Counted from the stretch's first letter, positions 17,380 through 25,589 are shown. The stretch: 64,000 nucleotides of DNA from Bog-1181 sp964565765 (GCA_964565765.1 CAZMGF010000004.1:25674-89673), one strand, 5' to 3'. Program-made: numbers and translations. The notes: a model not told the origin generated them from the letters alone.

Positions 17380-18343
17380 TGATGGCAAGACCGGCGGCGC
17401 CAATGGCTCCGGCAAGCTCCCCGAGTTTTGCCGGGACTATTTTTGCCGCGGAAAATGTAAGCTCAAATGTCTGTTTTTTTACGGCTTCGCGCAGCGGTTT
17501 GAATAGCCTGTCGCCGGCATTTATAACGCCGCCCGCTATAACCACAACTTCCGGATTTAATCCGTTTATCTGATTAGCCACTCCTGCTCCGAGGTATTTG
17601 ATAAACTCATCCCATACGGCAACAGCCGTCCTGTCTTTCTGCAGCAGGGCCTCGTAAACGGTTTTTGAGGTTATCTTTGAAATATCTCCCTTAACGGCCT
17701 CTGTCATAATGGACCTCGCTCCGCCGCGTATAGCCTGTCTGGCCGATTCCGCGATTGCCGAAGCTGAAGCGTACTGTTCAAGGCAGCCTCGCGCCCCGCA
17801 CTTGCACAGCCTGCCGTCGGGATTAAGTGAAGTATGTCCGATTTCAGCCGCATTATAATTGGCGCCGCGCACGAGCCGGCCGTCTATTATGATACCGCCG
17901 CCCACTCCGGTTCCCAGGGTAATGCCGACGACATTTAACGAGCCTTTTGCCGCTCCGGCCCATGTCTCGCCGTAAGCCGCGCAATTGGCGTCGTTATCCA
18001 CTCCTACTCCGACACCGAGAAGTTTTTCGAGGGTATCCTTTAACCTTACATATTTCCATCCGGGCAGGTTCACGGCGCCCATTATAATGCCTTTTTTCGA
18101 ATCCATCGGCCCCGGCGATCCGATGCCGGCCCTTAATATATCTTTCATGGCAAGGCCGCTGTTCTTAACAAGAATTTTGGCCTGCTGCGCTATGTTGGAT
18201 ATGACATGTTCCGGCCCGTTTGAAGCCTCTGTTGGAAAATGTAGGTATGATTTTACGCCGCCTTTACTGTCGACCAGCGCTGCCATAACATTAGTGCCGC
18301 CAAGGTCAAGGCCCAGGACATATTTTTTTGTTTTCTTACCCAT
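17354..18343 (-). CDS. ROK-family sugar kinase (glucokinase-like)
   Basis: Product of 329 residues. ATP-binding phosphate-1 motif LGLDLGGTNVMAALVD, sugar-binding block GIGSPGPMDSKKG, catalytic Asp in VDNDANCAAYGE, TLGTGVGGGIIIDGRL, and the ROK zinc motif with EIGHTSL followed by CKCGARGCLEQYAS. The Cys-rich zinc signature and length fit glucokinases or N-acetylglucosamine kinases; there is no N-terminal DNA-binding domain, so it is an enzyme rather than a repressor. GGGAG lies 6 nt before the ATG, and a TATAAT-like box (18382-18387, minus strand) sits about 40 bases upstream without a good -35. The downstream membrane glycosyltransferase overlaps its end. Confidence 0.93.
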   Translation of the reverse strand: MGKKTKKYVLGLDLGGTNVMAALVDSKGGVKSYLHFPTEASNGPEHVISNIAQQAKILVKNSGLAMKDILRAGIGSPGPMDSKKGIIMGAVNLPGWKYVRLKDTLEKLLGVGVGVDNDANCAAYGETWAGAAKGSLNVVGITLGTGVGGGIIIDGRLVRGANYNAAEIGHTSLNPDGRLCKCGARGCLEQYASASAIAESARQAIRGGARSIMTEAVKGDISKITSKTVYEALLQKDRTAVAVWDEFIKYLGAGVANQINGLNPEVVVIAGGVINAGDRLFKPLREAVKKQTFELTFSAAKIVPAKLGELAGAIGAAGLAINEGEFYGI

Positions 18344-18404
18344 TATTATCTCCCGCTGAATGATTCTTAAAATTTACATAAATTATAACCCGCGGCAGGA
18401 GCCG

Positions 18405-18431
18405 CCAAAATTTTCCTTAAGAAAATTTTGG
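18405..18431. repeat. Perfect AT-rich hairpin overlapping the tRNA CCA end
   Basis: Arms CCAAAATTTTC (18405-18415) and GAAAATTTTGG (18421-18431) are perfectly complementary around the loop CTTAA. On the minus strand the first arm begins with the CC of the encoded CCA of tRNA-Leu. It may terminate the tRNA transcript or guide its 3' processing; no T-run follows. Confidence 0.6.
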
Positions 18432-18513
18432 TGCGAGGAGGGAGACTTGAACTCCCATGGTGTTACCCGCTAGCACCTCAAGCTAGTGCGTCTACCAATT
18501 TCGCCATCCTCGC
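18429..18513 (-). tRNA. tRNA-Leu (anticodon GAG)
   Basis: Cloverleaf read on the minus strand: acceptor GCGAGGA/TCCTCGC with discriminator A and an encoded CCA (18429-18431), anticodon stem CTAGC/GCTAG around the loop TTGAGGT giving GAG, a long variable arm as expected for Leu, and the T-loop GTTCAAGTC. It follows the yvlD-like gene on the same strand by about 10 bases. Confidence 0.95.
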
Positions 18514-18523
18514 ACACAAAAAA

Positions 18524-18955
18524 TCATTCTATTATCCTGAAATCAGCCCTGATATTTCCTTTCTTTGCCCTTGAACCGGCGAAGAATATCCTGATAACAA
18601 ACTCAGCCGCCATTGCGGCAAGGCTGTATACTAACGAGCCTATTATTGCGGCCCATAAAGACTTAACTTCAAATCCTTTTACCAGCCATCCGGCGCATGA
18701 GAATACCACCGCATTAATGATGAGAGTGAATAGACCAAATGATAATATATTTATGGGCAAAGTCAAGAGAATTATTGCCGGCCTTATAAAAGTATTAATC
18801 AGGGCTATTACAGCGGCGGCCGCCGCAAGCGTAAGCGCCCCTTCCATCCCGGAATAGCTCACATTCAGCCCTTTGACGGTCCTGACTGTAAGAAAAAGAA
18901 GGAACGTATATACTGCCCATTTGCATATAAGCGACCAGAGATCAAATTTTATCAT
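18524..18955 (-). CDS. YvlD-family (holin-4 superfamily) membrane protein
   Basis: Product of 143 residues with four hydrophobic helices. The centre reads INTFIRPAIILLTLPINILSFGLFTLIINAVVF and the end SLWAAIIGSLVYSL, which match the PF04020 family (YvlD, annotated as phage-holin-4 superfamily). Members are chromosomal, and no phage genes are nearby, so lysis is not implied. Its role is unknown; in Bacillus the homologue belongs to an envelope-stress operon. The ATG follows directly on the stop of the cyclic-nucleotide-binding gene, showing coupling. Confidence 0.85.
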   Translation of the reverse strand: MIKFDLWSLICKWAVYTFLLFLTVRTVKGLNVSYSGMEGALTLAAAAAVIALINTFIRPAIILLTLPINILSFGLFTLIINAVVFSCAGWLVKGFEVKSLWAAIIGSLVYSLAAMAAEFVIRIFFAGSRAKKGNIRADFRIIE

Positions 18956-19420
18956 TTAAATCGCGCCAATCCCGAAGCCTTCTCTTACCAGCCTTTTATC
19001 AGCTTCGCGGAGCCTGTGTATAAGAGCCCCGATGAATATGTCGTTGAATTTTACAACAATAGCCGGTTTTGTTTTTTTGAAATCATTATAATCCCTGTCC
19101 GAGAGCCTTATCAGGCTGGACTGCTTTATTGTTACGGCCGACGCCGACCTTGGCGCCGGCAGAAGCATGGACATTTCGCCGAAGAAATCCCCGGCTTTAA
19201 GGTTTGCGAGCACCTTTTCCTCATTTTTAGTTTTTTTGACTATTTTTACGGCGCCTTCAAGGATAAAATACATTGAATCATCGCCGATCTGGTTCTCGTT
19301 AAATACCGTCCTCTGGGGCTCCACTTCCTCAATATTGAGCCTTTCCGAGAGTTCCTTTATTTCATCGGCGGAGAATGCCTTAAAAGCCGGCAGCTTCGCG
19401 AGAATCTCCTGCTGTACCAT
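18956..19420 (-). CDS. Stand-alone cyclic-nucleotide-binding domain protein
   Basis: Product of 154 residues consisting of one cNMP-binding beta-roll (Crp-like) and its flanking helices, without helix-turn-helix. The phosphate-binding cassette reads GDFFGEMSMLLPAPRSASAVT, with the Glu and Arg needed for cAMP or cGMP binding. Such minimal domains usually act as partner-regulating effectors. AGGAGG-like sequence overlaps the rsmD stop and leads to the ATG 1 base after it. A second stand-alone protein of this type is at 62220-62675, and a class III cyclase is at 33200-35080. Confidence 0.9.
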   Translation of the reverse strand: MVQQEILAKLPAFKAFSADEIKELSERLNIEEVEPQRTVFNENQIGDDSMYFILEGAVKIVKKTKNEEKVLANLKAGDFFGEMSMLLPAPRSASAVTIKQSSLIRLSDRDYNDFKKTKPAIVVKFNDIFIGALIHRLREADKRLVREGFGIGAI

Positions 19421-19421
19421 T

Positions 19422-19985
19422 TTATATAACCTCCGGTTTTTTGAATAATACTACCCATGTTTCCCCGTATTCCTTCTCTTTCAAGATCACCCAGCCGTTA
19501 AGCCGGGCCTCTATTTCCATTTTTTCCTGATAATGTATCTCCGCCACAAGCAACCCTCCGTCATTAAGGATGCTGCTGAGGGCGCCCGCGTCAAGGAGTT
19601 TTCTGATAAATCCCCTGTTGTACGGCGGGTCCGCGAATATAATGTCAGCCTTTACATTAAGGGCCTCAAGCGCGTAGAGCCCCTTTAAAAAATCGCCCTT
19701 TATAAACCTGTAAGCGGAGCCGTCAAGTTTTAATTTGGCCGCATTTTTTGCTATATATTCTCCATGGGAAACATCCAGGAAATAAGCGAAAGCCGCCCCG
19801 TTGCTTATGGCCTCAAAACCCAGGGCTCCCGTTCCCGAAAAAATATCAACAACGGCTGCCCCGTTGATATATGGCCTTAACATATTGAAAACAGCCTGCC
19901 TGGTCCTTGCTAAGGTAGGACGCACGTCCATACCTGGAGGGGCAAAAACGGGGATTCCCTTGAATTGGCCGCTTGTAATACGCAT
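19422..19985 (-). CDS. rsmD: 16S rRNA (guanine-966-N2)-methyltransferase RsmD
   Basis: Product of 187 residues. Start MRITSGQFKG and VRPTLARTRQAVFNML, the SAM-binding motif VVDIFSGTGALGFEAISNGA and the N6/N2-type catalytic motif FADPPYNRG are diagnostic. RsmD methylates guanine 966 of 16S rRNA in the assembling 30S subunit. It follows the DksA-like gene by 18 bases and leads into the cyclic-nucleotide-binding gene. RsmD is more often paired with coaD; that gene is not here. Confidence 0.95.
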   Translation of the reverse strand: MRITSGQFKGIPVFAPPGMDVRPTLARTRQAVFNMLRPYINGAAVVDIFSGTGALGFEAISNGAAFAYFLDVSHGEYIAKNAAKLKLDGSAYRFIKGDFLKGLYALEALNVKADIIFADPPYNRGFIRKLLDAGALSSILNDGGLLVAEIHYQEKMEIEARLNGWVILKEKEYGETWVVLFKKPEVI

Positions 19986-20003
19986 ATTAAATTGTAAACT
20001 TGC

Positions 20004-20357
20004 TTATAGTCTTTCCGCGCCGGTCTGGCATTTAATGCAGAGTTTGGTTGACGGTATTGCCTTGAGCCTTTCTATTGAAATGTCTTTTCCGCATTTATCA
20101 CATTTCCCGAACCTGCCCTCTTCTATCTTGGCAAGGGCTTCTTCTATATTATGAAGTATCTGCTTGTTTTTTTCCGTCAGGTCCTGATGCAGTTCTTTAT
20201 CATAAATATTGGTGGCAGTATCCGCAAAATCCTGCGCGTCATTCTGGAAGCCGTCAGCGGACGCCATTTCATCTGTATTCTGCCTTATTTCCGCTATTTT
20301 ACTGTCTTTCATTTCAGTCAGCAGTTCCTTTAATTCCTTTTTTCTTTTAGCATCCAC
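20004..20357 (-). CDS. TraR/DksA-family zinc-finger protein
   Basis: Product of 117 residues: a long N-terminal coiled coil (1-75) that would enter the RNA polymerase secondary channel, with an acidic tip region (DGFQNDAQDFADTA), then the four-Cys zinc finger CDKCGKDI...CIKCQ. Proteins of this size and pattern (DnaK-suppressor-like, YteA/TraR type) modulate transcription initiation, in some lineages with ppGpp. The start is a GTG, 7 nt after GAGGTG. It follows speH by 29 bases in the same operon. Confidence 0.88.
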   Translation of the reverse strand: MDAKRKKELKELLTEMKDSKIAEIRQNTDEMASADGFQNDAQDFADTATNIYDKELHQDLTEKNKQILHNIEEALAKIEEGRFGKCDKCGKDISIERLKAIPSTKLCIKCQTGAERL

Positions 20358-20386
20358 TTCAAATCACCTCTTGTTTTTTTGGAAAC

Positions 20387-20767
20387 TTACGCGGTTGTTT
20401 TTACCTTAAGATTTGGAAGGTCAAGCAGACCCCTTTTGAGCTCCATTGTCGTATTTGACTCGGCATCGAATTCCCTGTTCAGGTAAAAAAAAGCGTCCCA
20501 GGGGTCAACAGTCTGGCCGCATGTAAAAACATCCACGGCGGCATAACCGTATTCCGGCCAAGTATGAATTGTTAAATGAGATTCCTGGATAACTACAACA
20601 CCGCTGATCCCGTGCGGGTTAAATTTGTGGAATACTTCATCGACCACTGTGGCTTTGGAGTATTCAGCCGCGCCAACCATGGTCCTTTCAACAAATTTAA
20701 GGTCATCAAGTTTGCTCTTGTTACACCCGTAAAACTCGACCAGGATGTGTCTTCCAAGATTTTTCAA
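20387..20767 (-). CDS. speH: S-adenosylmethionine decarboxylase proenzyme (class 1B)
   Basis: Product of 126 residues. It makes decarboxylated SAM for spermidine synthesis. The auto-cleavage site is in VIQESHLTIHTWPEYGYAAVDVFTCG, where the Ser becomes the pyruvoyl group, and the conserved His and Cys follow. Length and sequence match the Thermotoga/Bacillus SpeH type. The frame extends to a GTG at 20776 that abuts GGAGG; a TTG at 20767 gives MKNLGRHILVEFYGC, aligned with the usual MKSLGRHL start, at a better spacing from GGAGG, so TTG is preferred. No spermidine synthase gene is near. A strong promoter and a 5' leader with a hairpin precede it. Confidence 0.95.
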   Translation of the reverse strand: MKNLGRHILVEFYGCNKSKLDDLKFVERTMVGAAEYSKATVVDEVFHKFNPHGISGVVVIQESHLTIHTWPEYGYAAVDVFTCGQTVDPWDAFFYLNREFDAESNTTMELKRGLLDLPNLKVKTTA

Positions 20768-20810
20768 TTTCCGCACACCTCCGCAGGTTAAAATAGTTTA
20801 TATATCATGA

Positions 20811-20831
20811 AAGGCCCTTTTTAAGGGCCTT
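20811..20831. promoter_or_regulatory. Hairpin in the speH leader
   Basis: A perfect 9-bp stem AAGGCCCTT/AAGGGCCTT with a 3-base loop lies between the promoter (20896-20924) and the ribosome site of speH. No T-run follows on the minus strand, so it is not a standard terminator. It may affect translation or stability. Confidence 0.5.
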
Positions 20832-20895
20832 AAAATGACATTAAAAACTCTTTAGTTTTATTGAGCAATCCAAAAAACCTCTTTAATTGCATATA

Positions 20896-20924
20896 TTTAT
20901 ACTATTCTATAAATAAAATGTCAA
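20896..20924 (-). promoter_or_regulatory. Sigma-70 promoter of the speH operon
   Basis: Minus strand TTGACA (20919-20924), 17-base spacer, TATAAA (20896-20901); the leader to the speH start is about 125 bases. Confidence 0.8.
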
Positions 20925-20952
20925 GAAAATATTTGGTTTATTTTCACGTATG

Positions 20953-20984
20953 AAAAAAGGGCCCGGGATTTCTCCCGGGCCCTT
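20953..20984 (-). terminator. Intrinsic terminator of porCDAB
   Basis: Arms AAGGGCCCGGG and CCCGGGCCCTT are perfectly complementary (11 bp, 6-base loop). Read on the minus strand the stem is followed by a run of T, about 45 bases after the porB stop. Confidence 0.92.
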
Positions 20985-21028
20985 CAAAGCGTGTAAATTA
21001 TAAACAGGGGTAACACGCCTGATTTTTG

Positions 21029-21955
21029 TTAAACTTTATTCGTCGCCTCTTCCATAAGCTGCAGCCTTGCCCATTTTGCGTCTATATTTGCCTGTATCGC
21101 GGCAATGGTTGCCTCATCTTTCATTAGCGCCTTAAACCTTGTCTGTGTTTTCATGTATTCAGTTACGGGCAGCTTTACAGCCGGCTTATAATTAATCTTG
21201 TATTTGCCGTTTTCTACCTCGTATACCGGCCACATGCATGTGTCTACGACTAGTTTTGACATCTTTATTGTCTGTGACGTATCATATCCCCATCCCGGTA
21301 TGCACGGCGCGTATATGTTCACGAACTTCGGGCCTGTGATTGAAAATGCCTTTTCAAACTTTTTTGTAGCATCCGGCCACATGCCCACTGTCGTCTGGGC
21401 GACATACGGCAGGTTGTGCGCCGCCATAATCTCGGTTAAATCCTTCGGGTTCTGCTGTTTTCCGTTTATGACCTTTCCGGCCGGAGCTGTTGTGGTGCTT
21501 GCGCCCCTGGGTGTGGCCGATGACCTCTGTACGCCTGTGTTCATGTACGCTTCGTTGTTATTGCATACATAAAGCATGTCATGCCCGCGCTCCATTGCGC
21601 CGGAGAGCGACTGGAGGCCTATGTCGTAGGTTCCGCCGTCCCCGCCGAATGCCACAAATTTAATATTTTTTGATATTTTTCCCTGTTTTTTCAGCGACTG
21701 ATACGCTCCTTCAACTCCGGAGCATGTGGCGGCTGAATTTTCAAACGCGTCATGCAGAAAAGGCACTTTCCACGCTGAATAGGGATAAATTGTGGTTGTA
21801 ACTTCCATGCAGCCTGTAGCGCTTACAACCACAACCGGGTCCTTTGATGAGGATAACACTTCTTTTATGGCTATTGGAAAGCCGCAGCCCGCGCATGCCC
21901 TGTGGCCGCCTATAAACTTGGTTTCAACTGCCGATGCCTGTTTAGGTGATGACAT
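21029..21955 (-). CDS. porB: 2-oxoacid:ferredoxin oxidoreductase, beta subunit
   Basis: Product of 308 residues. The beta subunit binds thiamine diphosphate and a [4Fe-4S] cluster. Visible are HRACAGCGFPIAIKEVL, ATGCMEVTTTIYPYSAW, the ThDP/Mg motif VAFGGDGGTYDIGLQSLSGAMERG, CNNNEAYMNTGVQRSSATPRGA and APCIPGWG. These fit the pyruvate (or 2-ketoisovalerate) oxidoreductase beta chain. The enzyme oxidatively decarboxylates pyruvate to acetyl-CoA with reduction of ferredoxin, a core reaction of anaerobes. It is last in the porC-porD-porA-porB operon, 14 bases after porA. Confidence 0.95.
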   Translation of the reverse strand: MSSPKQASAVETKFIGGHRACAGCGFPIAIKEVLSSSKDPVVVVSATGCMEVTTTIYPYSAWKVPFLHDAFENSAATCSGVEGAYQSLKKQGKISKNIKFVAFGGDGGTYDIGLQSLSGAMERGHDMLYVCNNNEAYMNTGVQRSSATPRGASTTTAPAGKVINGKQQNPKDLTEIMAAHNLPYVAQTTVGMWPDATKKFEKAFSITGPKFVNIYAPCIPGWGYDTSQTIKMSKLVVDTCMWPVYEVENGKYKINYKPAVKLPVTEYMKTQTRFKALMKDEATIAAIQANIDAKWARLQLMEEATNKV

Positions 21956-21969
21956 TAGTCTGGCCTCCT

Positions 21970-23154
21970 TTAGGCTTTCAGGCCGATGTACTTGGCCTGC
22001 TCAGGTTTGGACTTGCCGTCCGCTATTGCTTTAAGTTCCCTGTAAACGTTCTTGATGTCTTCGATGTATATTTCCCTGCCGCCAAGCCCGTAAATGTAGC
22101 TTGCGAGAGGTACTTTGACGCCCGCGTCATATAAACCTGCTTTTACTTCCGTGGCCACGGGCCCTGCCTGGTTTGACATTGATTCGCACCTGTCAAGAAC
22201 GGCCACAGCCTTTGCTTTTGCCAGTACAGCGGCTATTTCTTCAGCCGGGAACGGCCTGAACACCCTGATCTTCAGCAATCCGGCCTTTATGCCTTCCAGC
22301 CTGAGCTCTTCAATGGCGGCCTTTGCCGTGCCTGCTGTAGAGCCCATAGCTATAACAATAAAATCCGCGTCGTCGGTTTTGTATGTTTCAATCAAACCAT
22401 ATTCCCTGCCAAAGGTTTTTCCAAATTCTTTGCCGACCTCGAGGATTACCCTTTTTGCGGCCTTCATTGCCTCATGCTGGGCCTTTTTGTACTCGAGATA
22501 ATAATCGGTAAGAACTATTGATCCCACTGTTATCGGATGATCAACGTCAAGGACATTATACGGCCCCTTGTATTCGCCCACAAATTTCTGAACCTCTGCG
22601 TCAGGATACATTTCAAGCCTTTCCATGCCGTGGCTTATGATGAACCCGTCGGTTGTAACCATAACCGGCGTAATTACATCCTTGTGCTCCGCTATCCTGT
22701 TAGCCTGGAGCATTGAATCATATGCTTCCTGCGAATTCTCGGAGAATATCTGTATCCAGCCGGAATCCCTCTCGGCCATAGTATCCGAATGGTCGCAGTG
22801 AATGTTAATAGGCGCCGATAAGGCGCGGTTGACATCCGCCATTACTATAGGAAGCCTTATGCCGGACGCTATAAAAAGAATCTCGTGCATCAGAGCCAGC
22901 CCCTGTGAAGATGTGGCTGTCATGGTACGGGCGCCCGAAGCCGCGGAACCAACACATGCGCTCATTGCAGAGTGTTCTGATTCCACAGTTATAAGGTTTG
23001 TCTTAACCTTTCCGTCGTTAACGAAACCCGCGAATATCTGCATTATTTCAGTCGCAGGCGTTATCGGGTAGGCAGCGCATACGTCCGGGTTTATCTGGCG
23101 CATGGCCTCTGCCATTGCTTCATTTCCGGTTTTTGCCGCAATTGTTTTTTCCAT
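21970..23154 (-). CDS. porA: 2-oxoacid:ferredoxin oxidoreductase, alpha subunit
   Basis: Product of 394 residues with the alpha-chain blocks GNEAMAEAMRQINPDVCAAYPITPATEIMQ, TVESEHSAMSACVGSAASGARTMTATSSQGLALMHE, RALSAPINIHCDHSD and the C-terminal domain with GSTAGTAKAAIEEL and KAVAVLDRCES. The alpha chain carries the substrate-side of the active site. Pyruvate is the most likely substrate given the four-subunit order, although the branched-chain ketoacid enzyme cannot be excluded. Spacing to porD and porB is 14 bases each. Confidence 0.95.
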   Translation of the reverse strand: MEKTIAAKTGNEAMAEAMRQINPDVCAAYPITPATEIMQIFAGFVNDGKVKTNLITVESEHSAMSACVGSAASGARTMTATSSQGLALMHEILFIASGIRLPIVMADVNRALSAPINIHCDHSDTMAERDSGWIQIFSENSQEAYDSMLQANRIAEHKDVITPVMVTTDGFIISHGMERLEMYPDAEVQKFVGEYKGPYNVLDVDHPITVGSIVLTDYYLEYKKAQHEAMKAAKRVILEVGKEFGKTFGREYGLIETYKTDDADFIVIAMGSTAGTAKAAIEELRLEGIKAGLLKIRVFRPFPAEEIAAVLAKAKAVAVLDRCESMSNQAGPVATEVKAGLYDAGVKVPLASYIYGLGGREIYIEDIKNVYRELKAIADGKSKPEQAKYIGLKA

Positions 23155-23168
23155 TATTTTTTCCTCCG

Positions 23169-23588
23169 TTACTTTATATTGAATTTGTCTTTGGCTTCTT
23201 TGAGCCCGACAAACAATATTGCAGCCTTCTCGTCAAACCCCGGTGTGCCCGTTCCTGTGGAAGGGCTTATCTTGAGGTTCGCGTCTTTTGCCTTAAGTTC
23301 TTTTGTTATTTTGTTGTTCTGCGGGCATTCCTCGGGGCATATGCCGCAGCCCTTGCAGAAATCATAATCAAACTCGCCGCGTTCCTTGCCCTTGGGCCCG
23401 TCGACTACTTTTATGGCATTATCCGGGCAGAATGCCCAGCATGTCATGCACTGGATGCAGTTCTGTTTCTGCCACACCGGCACCTTGCTTCTCCAGCCGC
23501 CAGTGTGAAAATATTCCGACGTGCCGCTTTCAACGACGCCGCCTACGGGTATGTCCTTCCATGTCTTAAGGTCGGGTTTTGTTGTCAT
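23169..23588 (-). CDS. porD: 2-oxoacid:ferredoxin oxidoreductase, delta (ferredoxin) subunit
   Basis: Product of 139 residues with two [4Fe-4S] motifs, CIQCMTCWAFCPDNAI and CKGCGICPEECPQN, in the central part. It passes electrons from the catalytic subunits to external ferredoxin. A C-terminal tail of about 40 residues (ending in GLKEAKDKFNIK) extends beyond the minimal delta chain. It overlaps porC by 4 bases. Confidence 0.94.
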   Translation of the reverse strand: MTTKPDLKTWKDIPVGGVVESGTSEYFHTGGWRSKVPVWQKQNCIQCMTCWAFCPDNAIKVVDGPKGKERGEFDYDFCKGCGICPEECPQNNKITKELKAKDANLKISPSTGTGTPGFDEKAAILFVGLKEAKDKFNIK

Positions 23589-24169
23589 GCTTTCTTTACC
23601 TCCTCATATGCGGCCCTTATGGCTTTCAGGTTGCCCTCGATTACCTCGGGTTTTGATTTGAATTTTTTCTCAAGTTTTTTCTTTGTATCTTCCATAAACG
23701 CTTCGAGCGGAAGCACATCCACAGCTCCAAGCAGCGCGCCTATCATAGGCGTATTCGGGATAGCCTTGCCGATATTTGCCAGGGCTATCTTTGAAGCGTC
23801 AATTGTAAAAAGTTTCTTGCCGTTCCATTTTACCCTTTCGCGTACTTCCTCTTTGGAATAAGGGGTATTAACGATAAGCACTCCTGTTTCTTCCGATAGC
23901 CCGTGCGCCACATTGACTGATTCCGTCAGCGTCTCGTCAAGCACCAGTACAACGTCCGGTAAAAGAACCGGAGAATGAATGGTTATTTCCTTTGCCGCTA
24001 TCCTGTCATATGCCGCGACAGGAGCGCCCATCCTTTCAGGCCCGTATTCCGGGAACGCCTGAACGTACTTTCCGGCAGAGATCGCGGCTTCACCCAACAA
24101 AAGGGCCGCAGTCTTAGCACCCTGGCCGCCACGGCCATGCCATCTGATTTCCATCATATCTTTTGACAT
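23585..24169 (-). CDS. porC: 2-oxoacid:ferredoxin oxidoreductase, gamma subunit
   Basis: Product of 194 residues. The N-terminal EIRWHGRGGQGAKTAALLLGEAA is the gamma-domain signature; SPVLLPDVVLVLDETL and PNTPMIGALLG follow. The start at 24169 has AAGGAGG 8 nt upstream; the frame also runs back 16 codons to 24217 without a ribosome site. It is the first gene of the por operon, about 180 bases behind its promoter. Confidence 0.94.
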   Translation of the reverse strand: MSKDMMEIRWHGRGGQGAKTAALLLGEAAISAGKYVQAFPEYGPERMGAPVAAYDRIAAKEITIHSPVLLPDVVLVLDETLTESVNVAHGLSEETGVLIVNTPYSKEEVRERVKWNGKKLFTIDASKIALANIGKAIPNTPMIGALLGAVDVLPLEAFMEDTKKKLEKKFKSKPEVIEGNLKAIRAAYEEVKKA

Positions 24170-24349
24170 CAAAAGCGCCTCCTTAAGATAGTATATAAAC
24201 GCGGAATGTAATTTCATTATCCGGTAGGATATTGAAAAATCCCGAATTTAATTGCCTGATTTCAATAAAGCTGATTTATATTTGGGGTTGATTGCGTGAG
24301 TTTTTTCACAACAACCTGACCAAACAAAGCATTTACAAAAACAGATTAT

Positions 24350-24377
24350 ATATTACCGCTGAATAGAAAAATGTCAA
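24350..24377 (-). promoter_or_regulatory. Sigma-70 promoter of porCDAB
   Basis: Minus strand TTGACA (24372-24377), 16-base spacer, TAATAT (24350-24355). The long leader of about 180 bases to porC shows no recognised riboswitch. Confidence 0.65.
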
Positions 24378-24421
24378 GTATTATTTCCCCTATAATAATA
24401 AGGGCAATTATCGGCTTTGCC

Positions 24422-24443
24422 GGGCCGCCACATATGGCGGCCC
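24422..24443. repeat. GC-rich inverted repeat
   Basis: Arms GGGCCGCC (24422-24429) and GGCGGCCC (24436-24443) around ACATAT form a perfect 8-bp hairpin in the 345-base gap between the por operon and the unknown membrane protein. There is no T-run. It could be a REP-like element or a transcript end for the gene at 24515. Apart from this and the por promoter the gap holds nothing recognisable. Confidence 0.5.
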
Positions 24444-24514
24444 CTACAAAAACACATATCAGCCTTTTTTCGTATTCACTTTTTGGTTTAAAATTTTAAC
24501 TTTTAACTTTTTCA

Positions 24515-25549
24515 TTACATCGCCATATCGGAATATTCCCAGTTGTTCATCTTTTTTATGGCCGGCCAGTAAGGGCTCGTGGACAGGTGTTCCTTAAATG
24601 CCTCCAAAAATTCCTGTTTGTCTGATTTCCCGGGGTCGGATTCGTTGCCTGAGTTTTGAGATTCCCACTCCGGGTTCCATTCCAGTTTGTCGTAAAATTT
24701 CAGGGCAGCGTCCCCGTTGCCCGAGTAAATAAGGTCAAGCATATAGCCCCACACTTTTGAAATGGGCCCTTTTCCGCAGGCTGCCGCCTTCGCCGAGAGC
24801 TGCGCTTCCGGCGGCGGATCCCTTCTCATCAGGTCGCCGGCAAGCACATAGCCCGAGCCCTGAACATAGCGCAATATAATTTTTGGCGCGGGAGACTCAC
24901 CCAGGGCGGCCCACCAGTCAAGAAATGTGCAGTCGCGCCCAATAATTTCAGGTACATTGTCATGGTCAATATCCCTGAATTCTATTCCGTCTTCCAGCCC
25001 TTTAATTTCCGCTATCAGCGACATATCATCGCTAACCGAAAATATGGAATATATGTTGGAACAGCTGTCTTTTTCCGATTTTGTCTTGAGAACAACCACC
25101 GGCCTTCCATCACCAAGCAAATTCGCTCCGGCTTTTGGAAGGGTCTTCTCGGCGCTGTCCGCAGCAATCTGAAAGCTTTCCTTGTCCCCTGCGGTCTTTG
25201 AAAGGACCACTTCGCCTTTTTTCATAACTTCAAAAGTTGTTTTATCCGTAGAAAGTTTAAATTCATAATCTTTCATGTTAACTTTTCCGGCAGGCGCGCT
25301 CTCTGGTTTTACTGCTTTACCATCTTTTTTAAGCCCGGACGCCATTTTCACCGGATTTGTTGAAGCCGGAGATTTTAAAACTTTATTTTCAGGCGCAGCC
25401 GGTTTTGCTGTAACTGTTACCGCCTGCGGCGGCGCAACTACCGCCTGTTGCGTTTCAATTTTTGATTTTCTGGAGCACTTTGCCATTAAAGCTAATGCCA
25501 GAATTATTATTACAACGGCTATTAACGCGTAGCGGATGATTTTTGCCAC
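24515..25549 (-). CDS. Membrane-anchored protein of unknown function
   Basis: Product of 344 residues. An N-terminal helix (about 7-23) is followed by a low-complexity Ala/Pro/Lys/Val linker to about residue 90 and then a soluble domain. The middle part contains FRDIDHDNVPEIIGRD, an Asp-rich calcium-type loop like those in VCBS/FG-GAP repeats, and the C-terminus a helical domain with several Trp. No family recognised. The start is a GTG, 5 nt after AGGAGG. It follows the beta-propeller gene by 40 bases and may be exported with it. Confidence 0.7.
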   Translation of the reverse strand: MAKIIRYALIAVVIIILALALMAKCSRKSKIETQQAVVAPPQAVTVTAKPAAPENKVLKSPASTNPVKMASGLKKDGKAVKPESAPAGKVNMKDYEFKLSTDKTTFEVMKKGEVVLSKTAGDKESFQIAADSAEKTLPKAGANLLGDGRPVVVLKTKSEKDSCSNIYSIFSVSDDMSLIAEIKGLEDGIEFRDIDHDNVPEIIGRDCTFLDWWAALGESPAPKIILRYVQGSGYVLAGDLMRRDPPPEAQLSAKAAACGKGPISKVWGYMLDLIYSGNGDAALKFYDKLEWNPEWESQNSGNESDPGKSDKQEFLEAFKEHLSTSPYWPAIKKMNNWEYSDMAM

Positions 25550-25589
25550 AATTGCCTCCTGTATTTTTTATATTTTTCTGAAAAATAAC

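Noticed and set aside
18524..18955. Phage-holin annotation hinting at a prophage
   Set aside because: The protein belongs to the chromosomal YvlD family, and no other phage gene or attachment site lies around it, despite the tRNA next door.
20768..20895. SAM riboswitch upstream of speH
   Set aside because: Only one simple hairpin is visible; no SAM-I, SAM-II or SAM-IV consensus helices or conserved bases.
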